Source of the DNA: Actinocrinis sp046724665
GTDB lineage: Bacteria; Actinomycetota; Actinomycetes; Streptomycetales; Catenulisporaceae
DNA: 15,216 nt
Assembly: GCA_046724665.1 (NCBI GenBank)
Contig: JBKOWZ010000116.1
Location: 1-15,216 of the forward strand
Reading direction: 5' to 3'
Shown: positions 1 through 6,893 of the stretch, in pieces
How positions within the stretch are numbered: the first letter of the stretch is position 1
Layout of the letters: every line of letters begins with the position of its first letter
Notes under the pieces: generated by a model
The model's database searches: none
The model's input: only the letters and a program-made list of their open reading frames with translations
Told to the model about the DNA's origin: nothing
Program-made: the position numbers and the translations under genes

Positions 1-41
1 ACCGCGGGTCTCGTGGGCTCGGAGATGTGTATAAGAGACAG
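1..41 (+). other. Illumina Nextera adapter left at contig end (artefact)
   Basis: Positions 8-41 match the Nextera read-2 transposase adapter exactly: a 15-base part (8-22) followed by the 19-base Tn5 mosaic end AGATGTGTATAAGAGACAG at 23-41. Positions 1-7 (ACCGCGG) sit where the i7 sample index belongs, and from memory match the end of the reverse complement of an 8-base Illumina index. This is library DNA, not genome. Any ORF that starts inside it is false, and the natural sequence begins at 42. Confidence 0.98.
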
Positions 42-178
42 GAGGTCGCGCCGGGGCCGCCGGAGGCCGCGGCCGTGGGGACGGGCGCCGCGGCCAGCGC
101 CGGGGTTCCGGCCGCGAGCAGGGCGAGTGCGGCGGCGGACGCGAGCGCGGCCGACCGTCTTGCGGAGAGTCGTTTCAC
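42..178 (-). CDS. N-terminus of a secreted protein (partial, cut by contig edge)
   Basis: On the minus strand an open frame begins with GTG at 178-176 and runs into the adapter junction, giving about 45 residues. It starts VKRLSARRSAA, a basic n-region. A hydrophobic stretch of Ala and Leu follows and then a likely signal peptidase I site, ALA-AAP, about 30 residues in. This is a textbook Sec signal peptide, followed by a Pro/Ala/Ser/Gly-rich segment. I prefer the GTG because GAGG (187-190) lies 8 bases upstream. An in-frame ATG at 196-194 has no Shine-Dalgarno sequence. The mature part is missing, so the function is unknown. The gene lies downstream of katG on the same strand, but a strong hairpin separates them. 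Confidence 0.6.
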
Positions 179-187
179 CGTTGAAAC
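172..187. repeat. Perfect inverted repeat over the start codon of the secreted-protein gene
   Basis: GTTTCA (172-177), a 4-base loop (178-181) and TGAAAC (182-187) form a perfect 6-bp palindrome. In the minus-strand mRNA this hairpin would hold the GTG start (178-176) and touch the GAGG ribosome site (187-190). It could be a translation-limiting hairpin or a protein operator. The sequence alone does not tell which. Confidence 0.4.
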
Positions 188-226
188 CTCATCCATGTCG
201 AAGCAGTACGAAAACGGCACAGAAGA

Positions 227-265
227 GCCCGGTTCGGGACGGCGCTCGGCCGCCCCGAACCGGGC
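227..265 (-). terminator. Strong hairpin terminator downstream of katG
   Basis: Left arm GCCCGGTTCGGG (227-238) and right arm CCCGAACCGGGC (254-265) pair perfectly over 12 bp with a 15-base loop. It starts 48 bases past the katG stop, and the next gene begins 49 bases further on. There is no long T-run after it on the minus strand, which is common for actinobacterial terminators. It probably ends fur-katG transcription and insulates the secreted-protein gene. Confidence 0.7.
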
Positions 266-312
266 CTCGCGATCAGTTCAGCGCGCTCAGATCGGCGTCA
301 AGCCCGCCCTCG

Positions 313-2517
313 TCAGGCCTTGGCACCGGCCTTCAGGTCGAACCGGTCGAGGTTCATCACCTTGTCCCACGCGGCCACGAAGTCGGTCACGAACTTCTCC
401 TTCGCGTCGTCGCTCGCGTAGACCTCGGCGAGCGCGCGCAGCTCGGAGTTCGAGCCGAAGACCAGGTCAACGCGGCTGCCGGTCCACTTGACCTCGCCGG
501 TGGCGCGGTCGCGGCCCTCGAAGGTCTCCGCGTCCTCGGTGACCGGCGCCCACACCGTGCCCATGTCGAGCAGGTTGACGAAGAAGTCGTTGGTCAGCGA
601 CCCCGGCTTCGCGGTGAAGACGCCCAGCGTGGACTGCGCCGTGTTCGCGCCGAGCACGCGCAGGCCGCCGACCAGCACGGCCATCTCCGGCGCGCTCAGC
701 GTCAGCAGGTTCGCGCGGTCGATCAGCAGGTACTCGGACGGCAGCCGGTTGCCCTTGCCGCGGTAGTTGCGGAACCCGTCGGCGACCGGCTCGAGCGCGG
801 CGAAGGACTCGACGTCCGTCTGCTCCTGCGTCGCGTCCGCGCGCCCCGGGGTGAACGGGACGGTGACCTCGACGCCGGCCGCCTTCGCGGCCTGCTCGAC
901 CGCGGCGGCGCCGCCGAGCACGATCAGGTCGGCCAGCGAGATCCGCTTGCCCCCGGCCTGCGCGCCGTTGAAGTCCTGCTGGATGCCCTCCAGGGTGCGC
1001 AGCACCGCCGCCAGGGTGTCGGGGTCGTTGACCTCCCACTCGCGCTGCGGCTCGAGGCGGATGCGCGCCCCGTTCGCCCCGCCGCGCTTGTCGCTGCCGC
1101 GGAAGGTCGAGGCCGACGCCCAGGCGGCGGACACCAGCTGCGCCACGGTCAGGCCGGAGGCCAGGACGCGGCTCTTGAGCTCGGCGACGTCCTGCTCGCC
1201 GACCAGCTCGTGCGTCACCGCGGGGATGACGTCCTGCCAGATCAGCTCCTCCTGCGGCACCAGCGGGCCGAGGTAGCGCACCCGCGGGCCCATGTCGCGG
1301 TGCGTGAGCTTGAACCAGGCGCGGGCGAACGCGTCGGCGAGCTGCTCCGGGTGCTCGAGGAAGCGCCGGGAGATCTGCTCGTAGATCGGGTCGAACCGCA
1401 GCGCCAGGTCCGTGGTCAGCATGCCCGGGGCGCGGTTGCGGGTGCCGTCCTCGGGGTCGGGCACGGTGTTCGCCCCGGCGCCGTCCTTCGGCTTCCACTG
1501 GTGCGCGCCGGCCGGGCTCTTGGTCAGCTCCCACTCGTAGCCGAACAGGTTCTCCAGGAAGCTGTTGCTCCACCGGGTCGGCGTGGCGGTCCAGGTGACC
1601 TCGATGCCGCTGGTGATCGCGTCGCGGCCCTTGCCGCTGCCGTAGCTGCTCTTCCAGCCGAGGCCCTGCTCCTCGAGCGGCGCGCCCTCGGGCTCGGGGC
1701 CGTGGTGCTTGTTGCCGTCCGCCGCGCCGTGCGTCTTGCCGAAGGAGTGGCCGCCGACGATCAGCGCGACGGTCTCCTCGTCGTTCATCGCCATCCGGCG
1801 GAAGGTCTCGCGAATGTCCCGGGCCGCGGCCAGCGGGTCCGGCACGCCGTTCGGGCCCTCGGGGTTGACGTAGATCAGGCCCATCTGCACCGCGGCCAGC
1901 GGCTTCTCCAGCTCGCGGTCGCCGCTGTAGCGCTGGTCGGCGAGCCAGGCCTGCTCCGGGCCCCAGTAGACGTCCTCGTCCGGCTCCCAGACGTCGGCGC
2001 GGCCGCCGGCGAAGCCGAAGGTCTTGAAGCCCATCGACTCGAGCGCGCGGTTGCCCGCGAAGATCATCAGGTCGGCCCAGGAGATCTGCCGGCCGTACTT
2101 CTTCTTCACCGGCCACAGCAGCCGGCGCGCCTTGTCCAGGTTGCCGTTGTCCGGCCAGCTGTTGAGCGGGGCGAAGCGCTGCATGCCCGCGCCGGCCCCG
2201 CCGCGGCCGTCGTTGATGCGGTAGGTGCCCGCGCTGTGCCAGGCCATCCGGATCATGAACGGCCCGTAGTGGCCGAAGTCGGCGGGCCACCACTCCTGCG
2301 AGGTGGTCAGCACCTCGTCCACGTCGCGCGCCAGGGCGTCGAGGTCCAGGCCTTCGAACGCGGCGGCGTAGTCGAAGTCGCCACCCATCGGGTTCGCTGT
2401 CTCGGGGTGTTTGCGCAGGATCGCGAGGTTGAGCCGGTTCGGCCACCAGTCGCGGATCCCCCCACCCTCGGTGGGGTGCTTGATCCGGCTGACCACAGCC
2501 TCGGGAGTGTCGGACAT
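313..2517 (-). CDS. katG: Catalase-peroxidase KatG
   Basis: A 734-residue bifunctional haem catalase-peroxidase that removes H2O2 in the cytoplasm. The N-terminal catalytic half has the distal motif MIRMAWHSAGTYR (Arg90, Trp93, His94) and the proximal haem ligand in GGHSFGKTHG (His257). It also has all three partners of the Met-Tyr-Trp crosslink needed for catalase activity: Trp93, Tyr216 and Met242. Tyr216 and Met242 lie at the same distances from the haem His as Tyr229 and Met255 in Mycobacterium tuberculosis KatG. The C-terminal half is the usual degenerate duplicate. Length is normal for the family. The start at MSDTPEAVV is chosen because AAAGGA lies 5 bases upstream; a longer frame would run into fur. 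It follows fur by 29 bases and is likely cotranscribed and Fur-controlled. Confidence 0.97.
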   Translation of the reverse strand: MSDTPEAVVSRIKHPTEGGGIRDWWPNRLNLAILRKHPETANPMGGDFDYAAAFEGLDLDALARDVDEVLTTSQEWWPADFGHYGPFMIRMAWHSAGTYRINDGRGGAGAGMQRFAPLNSWPDNGNLDKARRLLWPVKKKYGRQISWADLMIFAGNRALESMGFKTFGFAGGRADVWEPDEDVYWGPEQAWLADQRYSGDRELEKPLAAVQMGLIYVNPEGPNGVPDPLAAARDIRETFRRMAMNDEETVALIVGGHSFGKTHGAADGNKHHGPEPEGAPLEEQGLGWKSSYGSGKGRDAITSGIEVTWTATPTRWSNSFLENLFGYEWELTKSPAGAHQWKPKDGAGANTVPDPEDGTRNRAPGMLTTDLALRFDPIYEQISRRFLEHPEQLADAFARAWFKLTHRDMGPRVRYLGPLVPQEELIWQDVIPAVTHELVGEQDVAELKSRVLASGLTVAQLVSAAWASASTFRGSDKRGGANGARIRLEPQREWEVNDPDTLAAVLRTLEGIQQDFNGAQAGGKRISLADLIVLGGAAAVEQAAKAAGVEVTVPFTPGRADATQEQTDVESFAALEPVADGFRNYRGKGNRLPSEYLLIDRANLLTLSAPEMAVLVGGLRVLGANTAQSTLGVFTAKPGSLTNDFFVNLLDMGTVWAPVTEDAETFEGRDRATGEVKWTGSRVDLVFGSNSELRALAEVYASDDAKEKFVTDFVAAWDKVMNLDRFDLKAGAKA

Positions 2518-2546
2518 GGGAGTCCTTTCCAGGATCGGGGGTGTCC

Positions 2547-2978
2547 TCAGGAGCTGGATGCGGTGAAGCAGGCGGGGCACAGGCCCCAGTACACGACCTC
2601 GGCCTCGTAGATGGCGAAGCCGTGGTCGTCGGACGCGGTCAGGCACGGCGTCTCGCCGACCGCGCAGTCGGCGTCGGCTATCACTCCGCACGAGCGGCAG
2701 ATGACGTGGTGGTGGTTGTCGCCGACCCGGGCCTCGTAGCGCGCCACCGAGCCGGCCGGCTGGATGCGCCGCAGCAGGCCGGCGTCGGTCAGCGCCCGCA
2801 GCACGTCGTAGACCGCCTGGCGGGAGACCTCGGGCAGGTCGGCGCGCACGACGCCGATGATCGAGTCCGTGTCGGCATGCGGATTGCCGTGCACCGCGTC
2901 CAGCACCGCCAGCCGTGGCCTGGTCACTCGGAGTGCGGCTTCGCGCAGGATCCGCTCGAAGCCCGGAGTCTTGGGCAT
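2547..2978 (-). CDS. furA: Fur-family regulator (FurA/FurS-type), controls katG
   Basis: A 143-residue metal-dependent repressor of the Fur superfamily. The N-terminal winged helix spans about residues 1-80, with the recognition region near PEVSRQAVYDVLRAL. The hinge carries the His-rich metal motif DNHHHVICRSC (His89-91, Cys94, Cys97). A second CxxC pair lies near the end (Cys134, Cys137), so the structural zinc site looks complete. In mycobacteria (furA-katG) and Streptomyces reticuli (furS-cpeB) such a gene directly precedes the catalase-peroxidase gene and represses both. The same order is seen here. The start MPKTPGFER has no Shine-Dalgarno sequence but sits 7 bases after a -10 box, which fits a leaderless mRNA. 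A PerR-like role is possible, but the position before katG favours FurA. Confidence 0.93.
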   Translation of the reverse strand: MPKTPGFERILREAALRVTRPRLAVLDAVHGNPHADTDSIIGVVRADLPEVSRQAVYDVLRALTDAGLLRRIQPAGSVARYEARVGDNHHHVICRSCGVIADADCAVGETPCLTASDDHGFAIYEAEVVYWGLCPACFTASSS

Positions 2979-2985
2979 GGGCGTC

Positions 2986-3014
2986 AGTCTTGCCGCTTTT
3001 CTGGAATCAATCAA
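2986..3014 (-). promoter_or_regulatory. Promoter of fur-katG, placed for leaderless transcription
   Basis: Read on the minus strand, TTGATT (3014-3009) and AAGACT (2991-2986) are separated by 17 bases. Seven bases follow, then the fur ATG, so the predicted first transcribed base is at or next to the A of ATG. Leaderless furA mRNA is known in mycobacteria. The absence of a ribosome site here agrees with it. Confidence 0.6.
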
Positions 3015-3015
3015 G
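3001..3015. promoter_or_regulatory. Candidate Fur operator over the -35 box
   Basis: CTGGAAT-C-AATCAAG is a 7-1-7 imperfect palindrome in which 5 of 7 arm positions pair. It lies in the only AT-rich patch of this intergenic region and covers the -35 of the fur promoter. The layout is that of a self-repressing Fur-type operator. The match is by eye only. Confidence 0.4.
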
Positions 3016-3063
3016 TTTACGGCGCAGCCGGATCGCGAGACGGCCCAAGTCGGCCAGGGCCGG

Positions 3064-3576
3064 TCACAGTTCTCCACGGGCCGGGTAGTCGTTCTCGTTC
3101 ACCCAGCGCAGCGTCTCGATGACGTCTGGCAGCCTCGGGCGCATGAACGGCATGGTGCCGACAACCGAGGCGTACAGGGTGCCGTCCGGCTTGACGATGA
3201 ACAGGCCGGGCTCGTTGTACGCGTCGGGCTGGTTCGCCCTGATGCCCTTGGACAGGTACAGGCCCCAGGCGCGCATCGAGTCCAGGCTGTGGCCGTAGCC
3301 GATCTGGACCCGGCGCAGGTCCCACTCCTGCACCGCCCGCTTCGCGTCGCCCTCCTCGTTGCCGGTGACGGCCACCAGGCTGGTCGCGCCCACCGCGGCG
3401 AAGTCGTCCACCAGCCGGTCGAGCTCGCCGATGTAGCCGCGGCAGATGTTGCAGTGCACGCCGCGGTAGAACACGATCACGGTCCATCGCTCGGGGCGCT
3501 GCTCGGCGAGCACCCAGCGGCCGCCGCCGACCAGTTCGACGTCGAGCGGGGGCACGGGCTGCCGTGGCTTGAGCAT
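3064..3576 (-). CDS. AhpC/TSA-family peroxiredoxin-like protein
   Basis: A 170-residue thioredoxin-fold protein of the peroxiredoxin-like (AhpC/TSA) family, expected to reduce peroxides in the cytoplasm. The active-site segment is VIVFYRGVHCNICRGY, with Cys42 and Cys45 forming CxxC. In classical peroxiredoxins the peroxidatic Cys sits in a PxxxTxxC context. The YRGxxCxxC form here is that of the PRX-like subgroup, whose real substrate is often untested. The later PGLFIVKPDGTLY segment is the usual redoxin beta-hairpin. The start MLKPRQP is chosen for AGGAG 6 bases upstream. The gene stands 85 bases before fur on the same strand and has its own promoter. It probably belongs to the same oxidative-stress group. 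No signal peptide or membrane segment is seen. Confidence 0.85.
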   Translation of the reverse strand: MLKPRQPVPPLDVELVGGGRWVLAEQRPERWTVIVFYRGVHCNICRGYIGELDRLVDDFAAVGATSLVAVTGNEEGDAKRAVQEWDLRRVQIGYGHSLDSMRAWGLYLSKGIRANQPDAYNEPGLFIVKPDGTLYASVVGTMPFMRPRLPDVIETLRWVNENDYPARGEL

Positions 3577-3617
3577 GTACGGCTCCTGAGAAAACTGGGG
3601 ACGGCTGGCGTGTTCCC

Positions 3618-3647
3618 ATCCTGGGGACGCGGATCGAGTGCTGTCAA
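3618..3647 (-). promoter_or_regulatory. Promoter of the peroxiredoxin-like gene
   Basis: On the minus strand TTGACA (3647-3642) and CAGGAT (3623-3618) are 18 bases apart, a good actinobacterial housekeeping-type promoter. The leader to the ATG at 3576 would be about 35 bases and includes an AGGAG ribosome site. Confidence 0.5.
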
Positions 3648-3697
3648 CGGCCGGGACTCCACCGCGCCACGCGCGGTACCGCAGTGCACGAAGGTTC

Positions 3698-3717
3698 GAT
3701 GTCATTGCATTGACGTC
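3698..3717. promoter_or_regulatory. Inverted repeat, possible operator in the divergent region
   Basis: GATGTCA (3698-3704), 6 bases, then TGACGTC (3711-3717); 6 of 7 arm positions pair. It ends 17 bases before the -35 box facing the biosynthetic operon and lies about 50 bases upstream of the promoter facing the other way. The size and symmetry fit a dimeric regulator such as a TetR- or MarR-type protein. No such regulator gene is in the window. Confidence 0.35.
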
Positions 3718-3734
3718 CATTATGCGGACACTGA

Positions 3735-3765
3735 TTGACCGCGCTCGTTCGGCCCGGGTTATGGT
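3735..3765 (+). promoter_or_regulatory. Candidate promoter of the carbapenem/NRPS operon
   Basis: TTGACC (3735-3740) is followed by TTATGGT (3759-3765), which gives TTATGG at 18-base or TATGGT at 19-base spacing. It lies about 70 bases upstream of the first gene of the operon, leaving room for a leader. The -10 is imperfect, so the call is tentative. Confidence 0.4.
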
Positions 3766-3835
3766 GTGCAGCGCCGCTTCGCATACCGAACATTTCGGCG
3801 GCCGCGGGGACGGACGTGCCAACGAGGGGATGGGG

Positions 3836-4618
3836 ATGTCGGCACTGGAATCCGCACTGACCAGCATGACCTGCGAGACGCTTCCCGGCGGTGTCGCGCT
3901 CGTCCAGTTCACCGAGGCCCACGAGCAGAACCCGTTCAGCAGCGAGCGGATGCGCGAACTGACCGCCCTGATGCTCAGCCTCGACGCGGACGAGGACGTC
4001 GGCTGCGTGGTGCTCTACGGCGGCGCCGGCCGTTCCTTCGGCGCAGGCGGGGACTTCAACGAGGTCGCCGAGTTCCACGGCGGCGACGAGGTCGATGCGT
4101 GGATCGACGACATCACCGACCTCTACGCCACCGTCGCGGGGATCGCGAAGCCCGTCGTCGCGGCGATCGACGGCTACGCCATCGGCGTCGGGATGCAGAT
4201 CGCGCTGTGCTGCGACCTGCGCATCGGCAGCAGCGCCTCGATCATGGTGATGCCCGAGTTCCGGGTCGGCATGGCGTGCAACTTCGGCGGCTACCTGCTC
4301 GAGCGGGTCGCCGGGCGCAGCGTCATGCAGCACCTGCTCTACACCTGCGCCGACTGGCCGGCCGAGCGGGCGCTCGCCGACCGGCTGCTGCACGAGGTGA
4401 CCGCGCCGGAGGAACTGCTGGAACGAGCCCTTGAGCACGCCCGCCGCATCGCCGGCTACACCCGTGCCGCCGTGCAGTCCACCCGGCCGCGGGTCAACGG
4501 ACCCTTCGTCGAGGGGCTGCGCCGGGTCCGCGAGGAGGGCAAGGTCGCGCACCGCACCACGTTGAGCGTCGGCGAGGCGCAGCAGCGAATGCGCCGGATC
4601 ATCGGGAAGGCGGTCTGA
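3836..4618 (+). CDS. carB: CarB-like carboxymethylproline synthase (crotonase superfamily)
   Basis: A 260-residue crotonase-fold enzyme. It closely follows CarB of Pectobacterium carbapenem synthesis as I remember it. CarB decarboxylates malonyl-CoA, adds the enolate to pyrroline-5-carboxylate and hydrolyses the thioester to carboxymethylproline. Shared signatures are QNPFS near residue 33, YGGAGRSFGAGGDFNEV at 61-77 with the oxyanion-hole glycines (about 71-72), AIDGYAIG at 110-117, and the catalytic Glu141 in VMPEF, equivalent to CarB Glu131. Trp89 matches CarB Trp79. Val118 stands where CarB has Met108. Start choice: ATG at 3830 abuts the ribosome site, while GAGGGGA (3824-3830) is well spaced for ATG 3836. 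It leads the operon. A degradative enoyl-CoA hydratase is unlikely given these motifs and the CarA and CarC neighbours. Confidence 0.9.
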   Translation: MSALESALTSMTCETLPGGVALVQFTEAHEQNPFSSERMRELTALMLSLDADEDVGCVVLYGGAGRSFGAGGDFNEVAEFHGGDEVDAWIDDITDLYATVAGIAKPVVAAIDGYAIGVGMQIALCCDLRIGSSASIMVMPEFRVGMACNFGGYLLERVAGRSVMQHLLYTCADWPAERALADRLLHEVTAPEELLERALEHARRIAGYTRAAVQSTRPRVNGPFVEGLRRVREEGKVAHRTTLSVGEAQQRMRRIIGKAV

Positions 4619-4621
4619 TCC

Positions 4622-6061
4622 GTGGCCCCGGTCAGCCGCTGGTGCGCCGTCACCACCGAGCCCGTCCCCGCGCTCGCCTCGCTCAGCCGACACCTCGACC
4701 TGGACAGCGGCCTGCACGTCTACTACCGCGGACCTGACGGCGTCGAGCTCGCCGCGGGTCGGCCGATCGAGCTCGACGTACGGACTCTGACGGCGCCGGC
4801 GGACCGCGACGCGGACGAGCCGGTGTCCGTGCTGCGCGTTGACGAGCACGAAGTCAGTGTTCGCATCTCAGCGCTCAACACCGACCCGGTTTACGTGGCC
4901 GCCGACCGGATCCGCGGGCGCGTCGCCTACTTCACCGACCTCTTCCTCGCCCCGATCGTCCTGCCGGCCATGGGTTTGCCGGTCGAAGTCATCGACGGCG
5001 CACCCACGCACCCGCGCGGCACGCTGCTGCGCGGCGTCGAGCGGCTTACCCACAGCACGGTCACGACGACCAGACGCGTGAGTGCGAGCACGGTCGCGGC
5101 TCGCTGGACGACGAGTACGGCCGAGGAGCCGGATCCGCTCGGCCAGTTCCTGGCGCCGCACCGTACCGACCTGCGCGAAGCCGGCGAAGCGCAGCTTGAG
5201 GCGCTGGCCGCGAGGATCGCCCGCTTCGGCGCCGACACGCCAGGCTCCGGCTTCGCCACGCTGCTTTCCGGCGGCATCGACTCCGGCACGGTGACCTGGC
5301 TCGCGGCGTCCAGCGGCATACCCGTGTCCCCGTACAGCATCGGCACGCCGTGGGGCGACGAGTTCGATGACGCAGCGCAGCTGTGCGACCACCTCGGCGT
5401 CGAGCTGCGGCCGGTGCAGCTGACCGAGGACGAGATCATCGCCTCGATCCCCGAGGCAGTGCGCTGGCTGGGCACCGCCGACGCCGAGAACGTCGAGGTC
5501 GCGCTCACCGCGACCAGCGCGCAGCGGGTCGGCGTCGTGCCGCCCGAGCTGCATCTGCTCACCGGTTACGGCAGCGACCTGATCAACGCGGGCCTGTATC
5601 AGCCCTTTGCTGAATCGGCCGAGCTGGTCGCGCAGGTGCTCGCCTCCGTGGACCGCACCCGGCTCAGCAACGAGCTCTCCAATCGGATGGCGCTGGCCTA
5701 CGGGTCGGCGGTGAGCCATCCGTTCTGGAGCTGGTCGGTGATGCGCGTCGCGCTGGAGACCGCCCCCGAGTGCAAGGTGCGCGAGGGCCGCGAGAAGTTC
5801 CACCTGCGTACCGCGATGGCGGCGCGCGTGCCGCACGAGGTCGCGTGGCGGCGCAAGATCGCGGTGCATCACGGTGGCGGGTTGCAGCAGGGCGTGGCAC
5901 GCAGGCTGGAGAAGGAGACCGGCGTCACCGACCGCGCCGCGCTCTACCGCGCCTGCTTCGCAGAGTTGGTCGATGCGGCGGCGAACGGTGACCTGGAGCC
6001 GGCCGACCACTGGCCGCTGTTCGAGCGCGCGGTGCGCCGTGTGCGTGCCGCCGGCGCGTAG
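4622..6061 (+). CDS. carA: CarA-like beta-lactam synthetase (AsnB family)
   Basis: A 479-residue member of the asparagine synthetase B superfamily that fits beta-lactam synthetase, the enzyme that adenylates carboxymethylproline and closes the four-membered ring. Residues 1 to about 170 are a remnant of the glutaminase domain with no N-terminal catalytic Cys. From about 210 comes the synthetase domain: the PP-loop SGGIDSG (216-222), YSIGT, LTGYGSDL with Tyr316, Glu351, HPFWSWS, and Lys412 in WRRKIAVHHG. These three residues correspond to CarA Tyr345, Glu380 and Lys443. The Tyr-Glu gap is 35 in both and the Glu-Lys gap is 61 here against 63. CarA is slightly longer (503). The GTG start lies 3 bases after carB, with GGGAAGG 11 bases upstream. 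Not a housekeeping AsnB, which would have Cys2. Confidence 0.9.
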   Translation: MAPVSRWCAVTTEPVPALASLSRHLDLDSGLHVYYRGPDGVELAAGRPIELDVRTLTAPADRDADEPVSVLRVDEHEVSVRISALNTDPVYVAADRIRGRVAYFTDLFLAPIVLPAMGLPVEVIDGAPTHPRGTLLRGVERLTHSTVTTTRRVSASTVAARWTTSTAEEPDPLGQFLAPHRTDLREAGEAQLEALAARIARFGADTPGSGFATLLSGGIDSGTVTWLAASSGIPVSPYSIGTPWGDEFDDAAQLCDHLGVELRPVQLTEDEIIASIPEAVRWLGTADAENVEVALTATSAQRVGVVPPELHLLTGYGSDLINAGLYQPFAESAELVAQVLASVDRTRLSNELSNRMALAYGSAVSHPFWSWSVMRVALETAPECKVREGREKFHLRTAMAARVPHEVAWRRKIAVHHGGGLQQGVARRLEKETGVTDRAALYRACFAELVDAAANGDLEPADHWPLFERAVRRVRAAGA

Positions 6062-6089
6062 CGTGTAGAAAGGGAAGGGAGCTGACGCA

Positions 6090-6893
6090 ATGAGCACCAC
6101 CGTGGCCCCGCTGACCGAGTCCGGCATGGGCGTCGTGCTCGACGCCGAGGACGACGTCGCAGCGCTCGGTTCGCGGGTGCGCGCCGCAGCCCTCGAACAC
6201 GGCTGCGTGCTGGTGCGCGGGCTCGAACTCGACGAGCCGCGGTTCCAGTCCCTCGTGCACGCCATCGGCGACCTGGTGGACCACAAGTTCGGCGAGGGCA
6301 AGGCCGACCTGCTCAAGCTCGACGCCTCGCACGAGCCTGGCAAGGTGGTCACCGGTCGCGGCATGCTGCCGCTGCACACCGACGGCCTGCTGGTCGGCGA
6401 GCGCACCGACCTGATCATCCTGTACGCGCACGAGTTCGAGGACGAACCCGGCTCGGGGGAGACCTTCGTCTGCGACCAGCTCAGCGCGTGGGAGCAGATG
6501 CCTGACAGGCTGCGCTCGGTCCTCGACGGCGCCGGACGCCTCGAGTACCTGGTGGAGGAGCGCGGCTACTTTCCGAACGTGCCGAAAGACTGGTATCCGA
6601 TCGACGTCGTGCGCGACTATGGCCGCGTGCGCTCGCTCAACCTTGCGCTGGCCTTCGATCCGGACGCCACGGCGCGCGGCTGGCAGGTGCGGGTTCCCGG
6701 ACTGTCGGAGCAGGACTCAGATGCCTTCTTCGCCGACCTCGAGGAATACCTGAGCGGCCCGCGTTACACGTATCAGCACCGGTGGACCGAGGGCGACCTG
6801 CTGGTCATCGACAACCAGCGCACCCTGCACGGACGGACCGCGATCGGCGAGGGCGGGGTAAGGGTACTGTTCCGGGGGCAGATCCGGCTGTGA
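6090..6893 (+). CDS. carC: CarC-like Fe(II)/2-oxoglutarate oxygenase (carbapenem synthase)
   Basis: A 267-residue enzyme of the clavaminate synthase/TauD fold. In Pectobacterium, CarC (273 residues) epimerises C5 of carbapenam and desaturates C2-C3 to give the antibiotic carbapenem. The metal triad is visible: His96 and Asp98 in LPLHTDG and His247 in QRTLHGRT, with 2-oxoglutarate-binding arginines in VRVLFRGQI near the C-terminus. Long stretches agree with CarC as I recall it: GKVVTGRGMLPLHTDG, FVCDQ, EERGYF, PRYTYQHRWTEGDLLVIDN and RGQ. This is beyond generic TauD similarity. GGGAG at 6077-6081 is 8 bases from the ATG. The gene overlaps the following ligase by GTGA. Whether it does the same epimerisation/desaturation or another oxidation cannot be read from sequence. 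Confidence 0.9.
   Translation: MSTTVAPLTESGMGVVLDAEDDVAALGSRVRAAALEHGCVLVRGLELDEPRFQSLVHAIGDLVDHKFGEGKADLLKLDASHEPGKVVTGRGMLPLHTDGLLVGERTDLIILYAHEFEDEPGSGETFVCDQLSAWEQMPDRLRSVLDGAGRLEYLVEERGYFPNVPKDWYPIDVVRDYGRVRSLNLALAFDPDATARGWQVRVPGLSEQDSDAFFADLEEYLSGPRYTYQHRWTEGDLLVIDNQRTLHGRTAIGEGGVRVLFRGQIRL

Noticed and set aside
13..2610. Long plus-strand open frame opposite katG, starting in the adapter
   Set aside because: It begins in synthetic adapter DNA and is the antisense shadow of katG in high-GC sequence. It has no recognisable domain, while the minus strand encodes a complete KatG.
3638..3835. N-terminal extension of the carB-like gene
   Set aside because: The extra residues run through the promoter region, have no ribosome site and no counterpart in CarB. 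GAGGGGA is well placed for ATG 3836.
4622..6061. Housekeeping asparagine synthetase
   Set aside because: No N-terminal Cys for glutamine hydrolysis, the beta-lactam synthetase Tyr/Glu/Lys set is present, and it lies between CarB- and CarC-like genes.
4868..6418. Minus-strand open frame of about 516 codons opposite carA/carC
   Set aside because: Low-complexity Arg/Ala/Gly-rich shadow of two well-supported plus-strand genes.
6090..6893. Clavaminate synthase and a clavam rather than carbapenem pathway
   Set aside because: The motifs track CarC more closely, and a CarB-type crotonase is present. Clavam pathways begin with a ThDP-dependent carboxyethylarginine synthase, which is absent.
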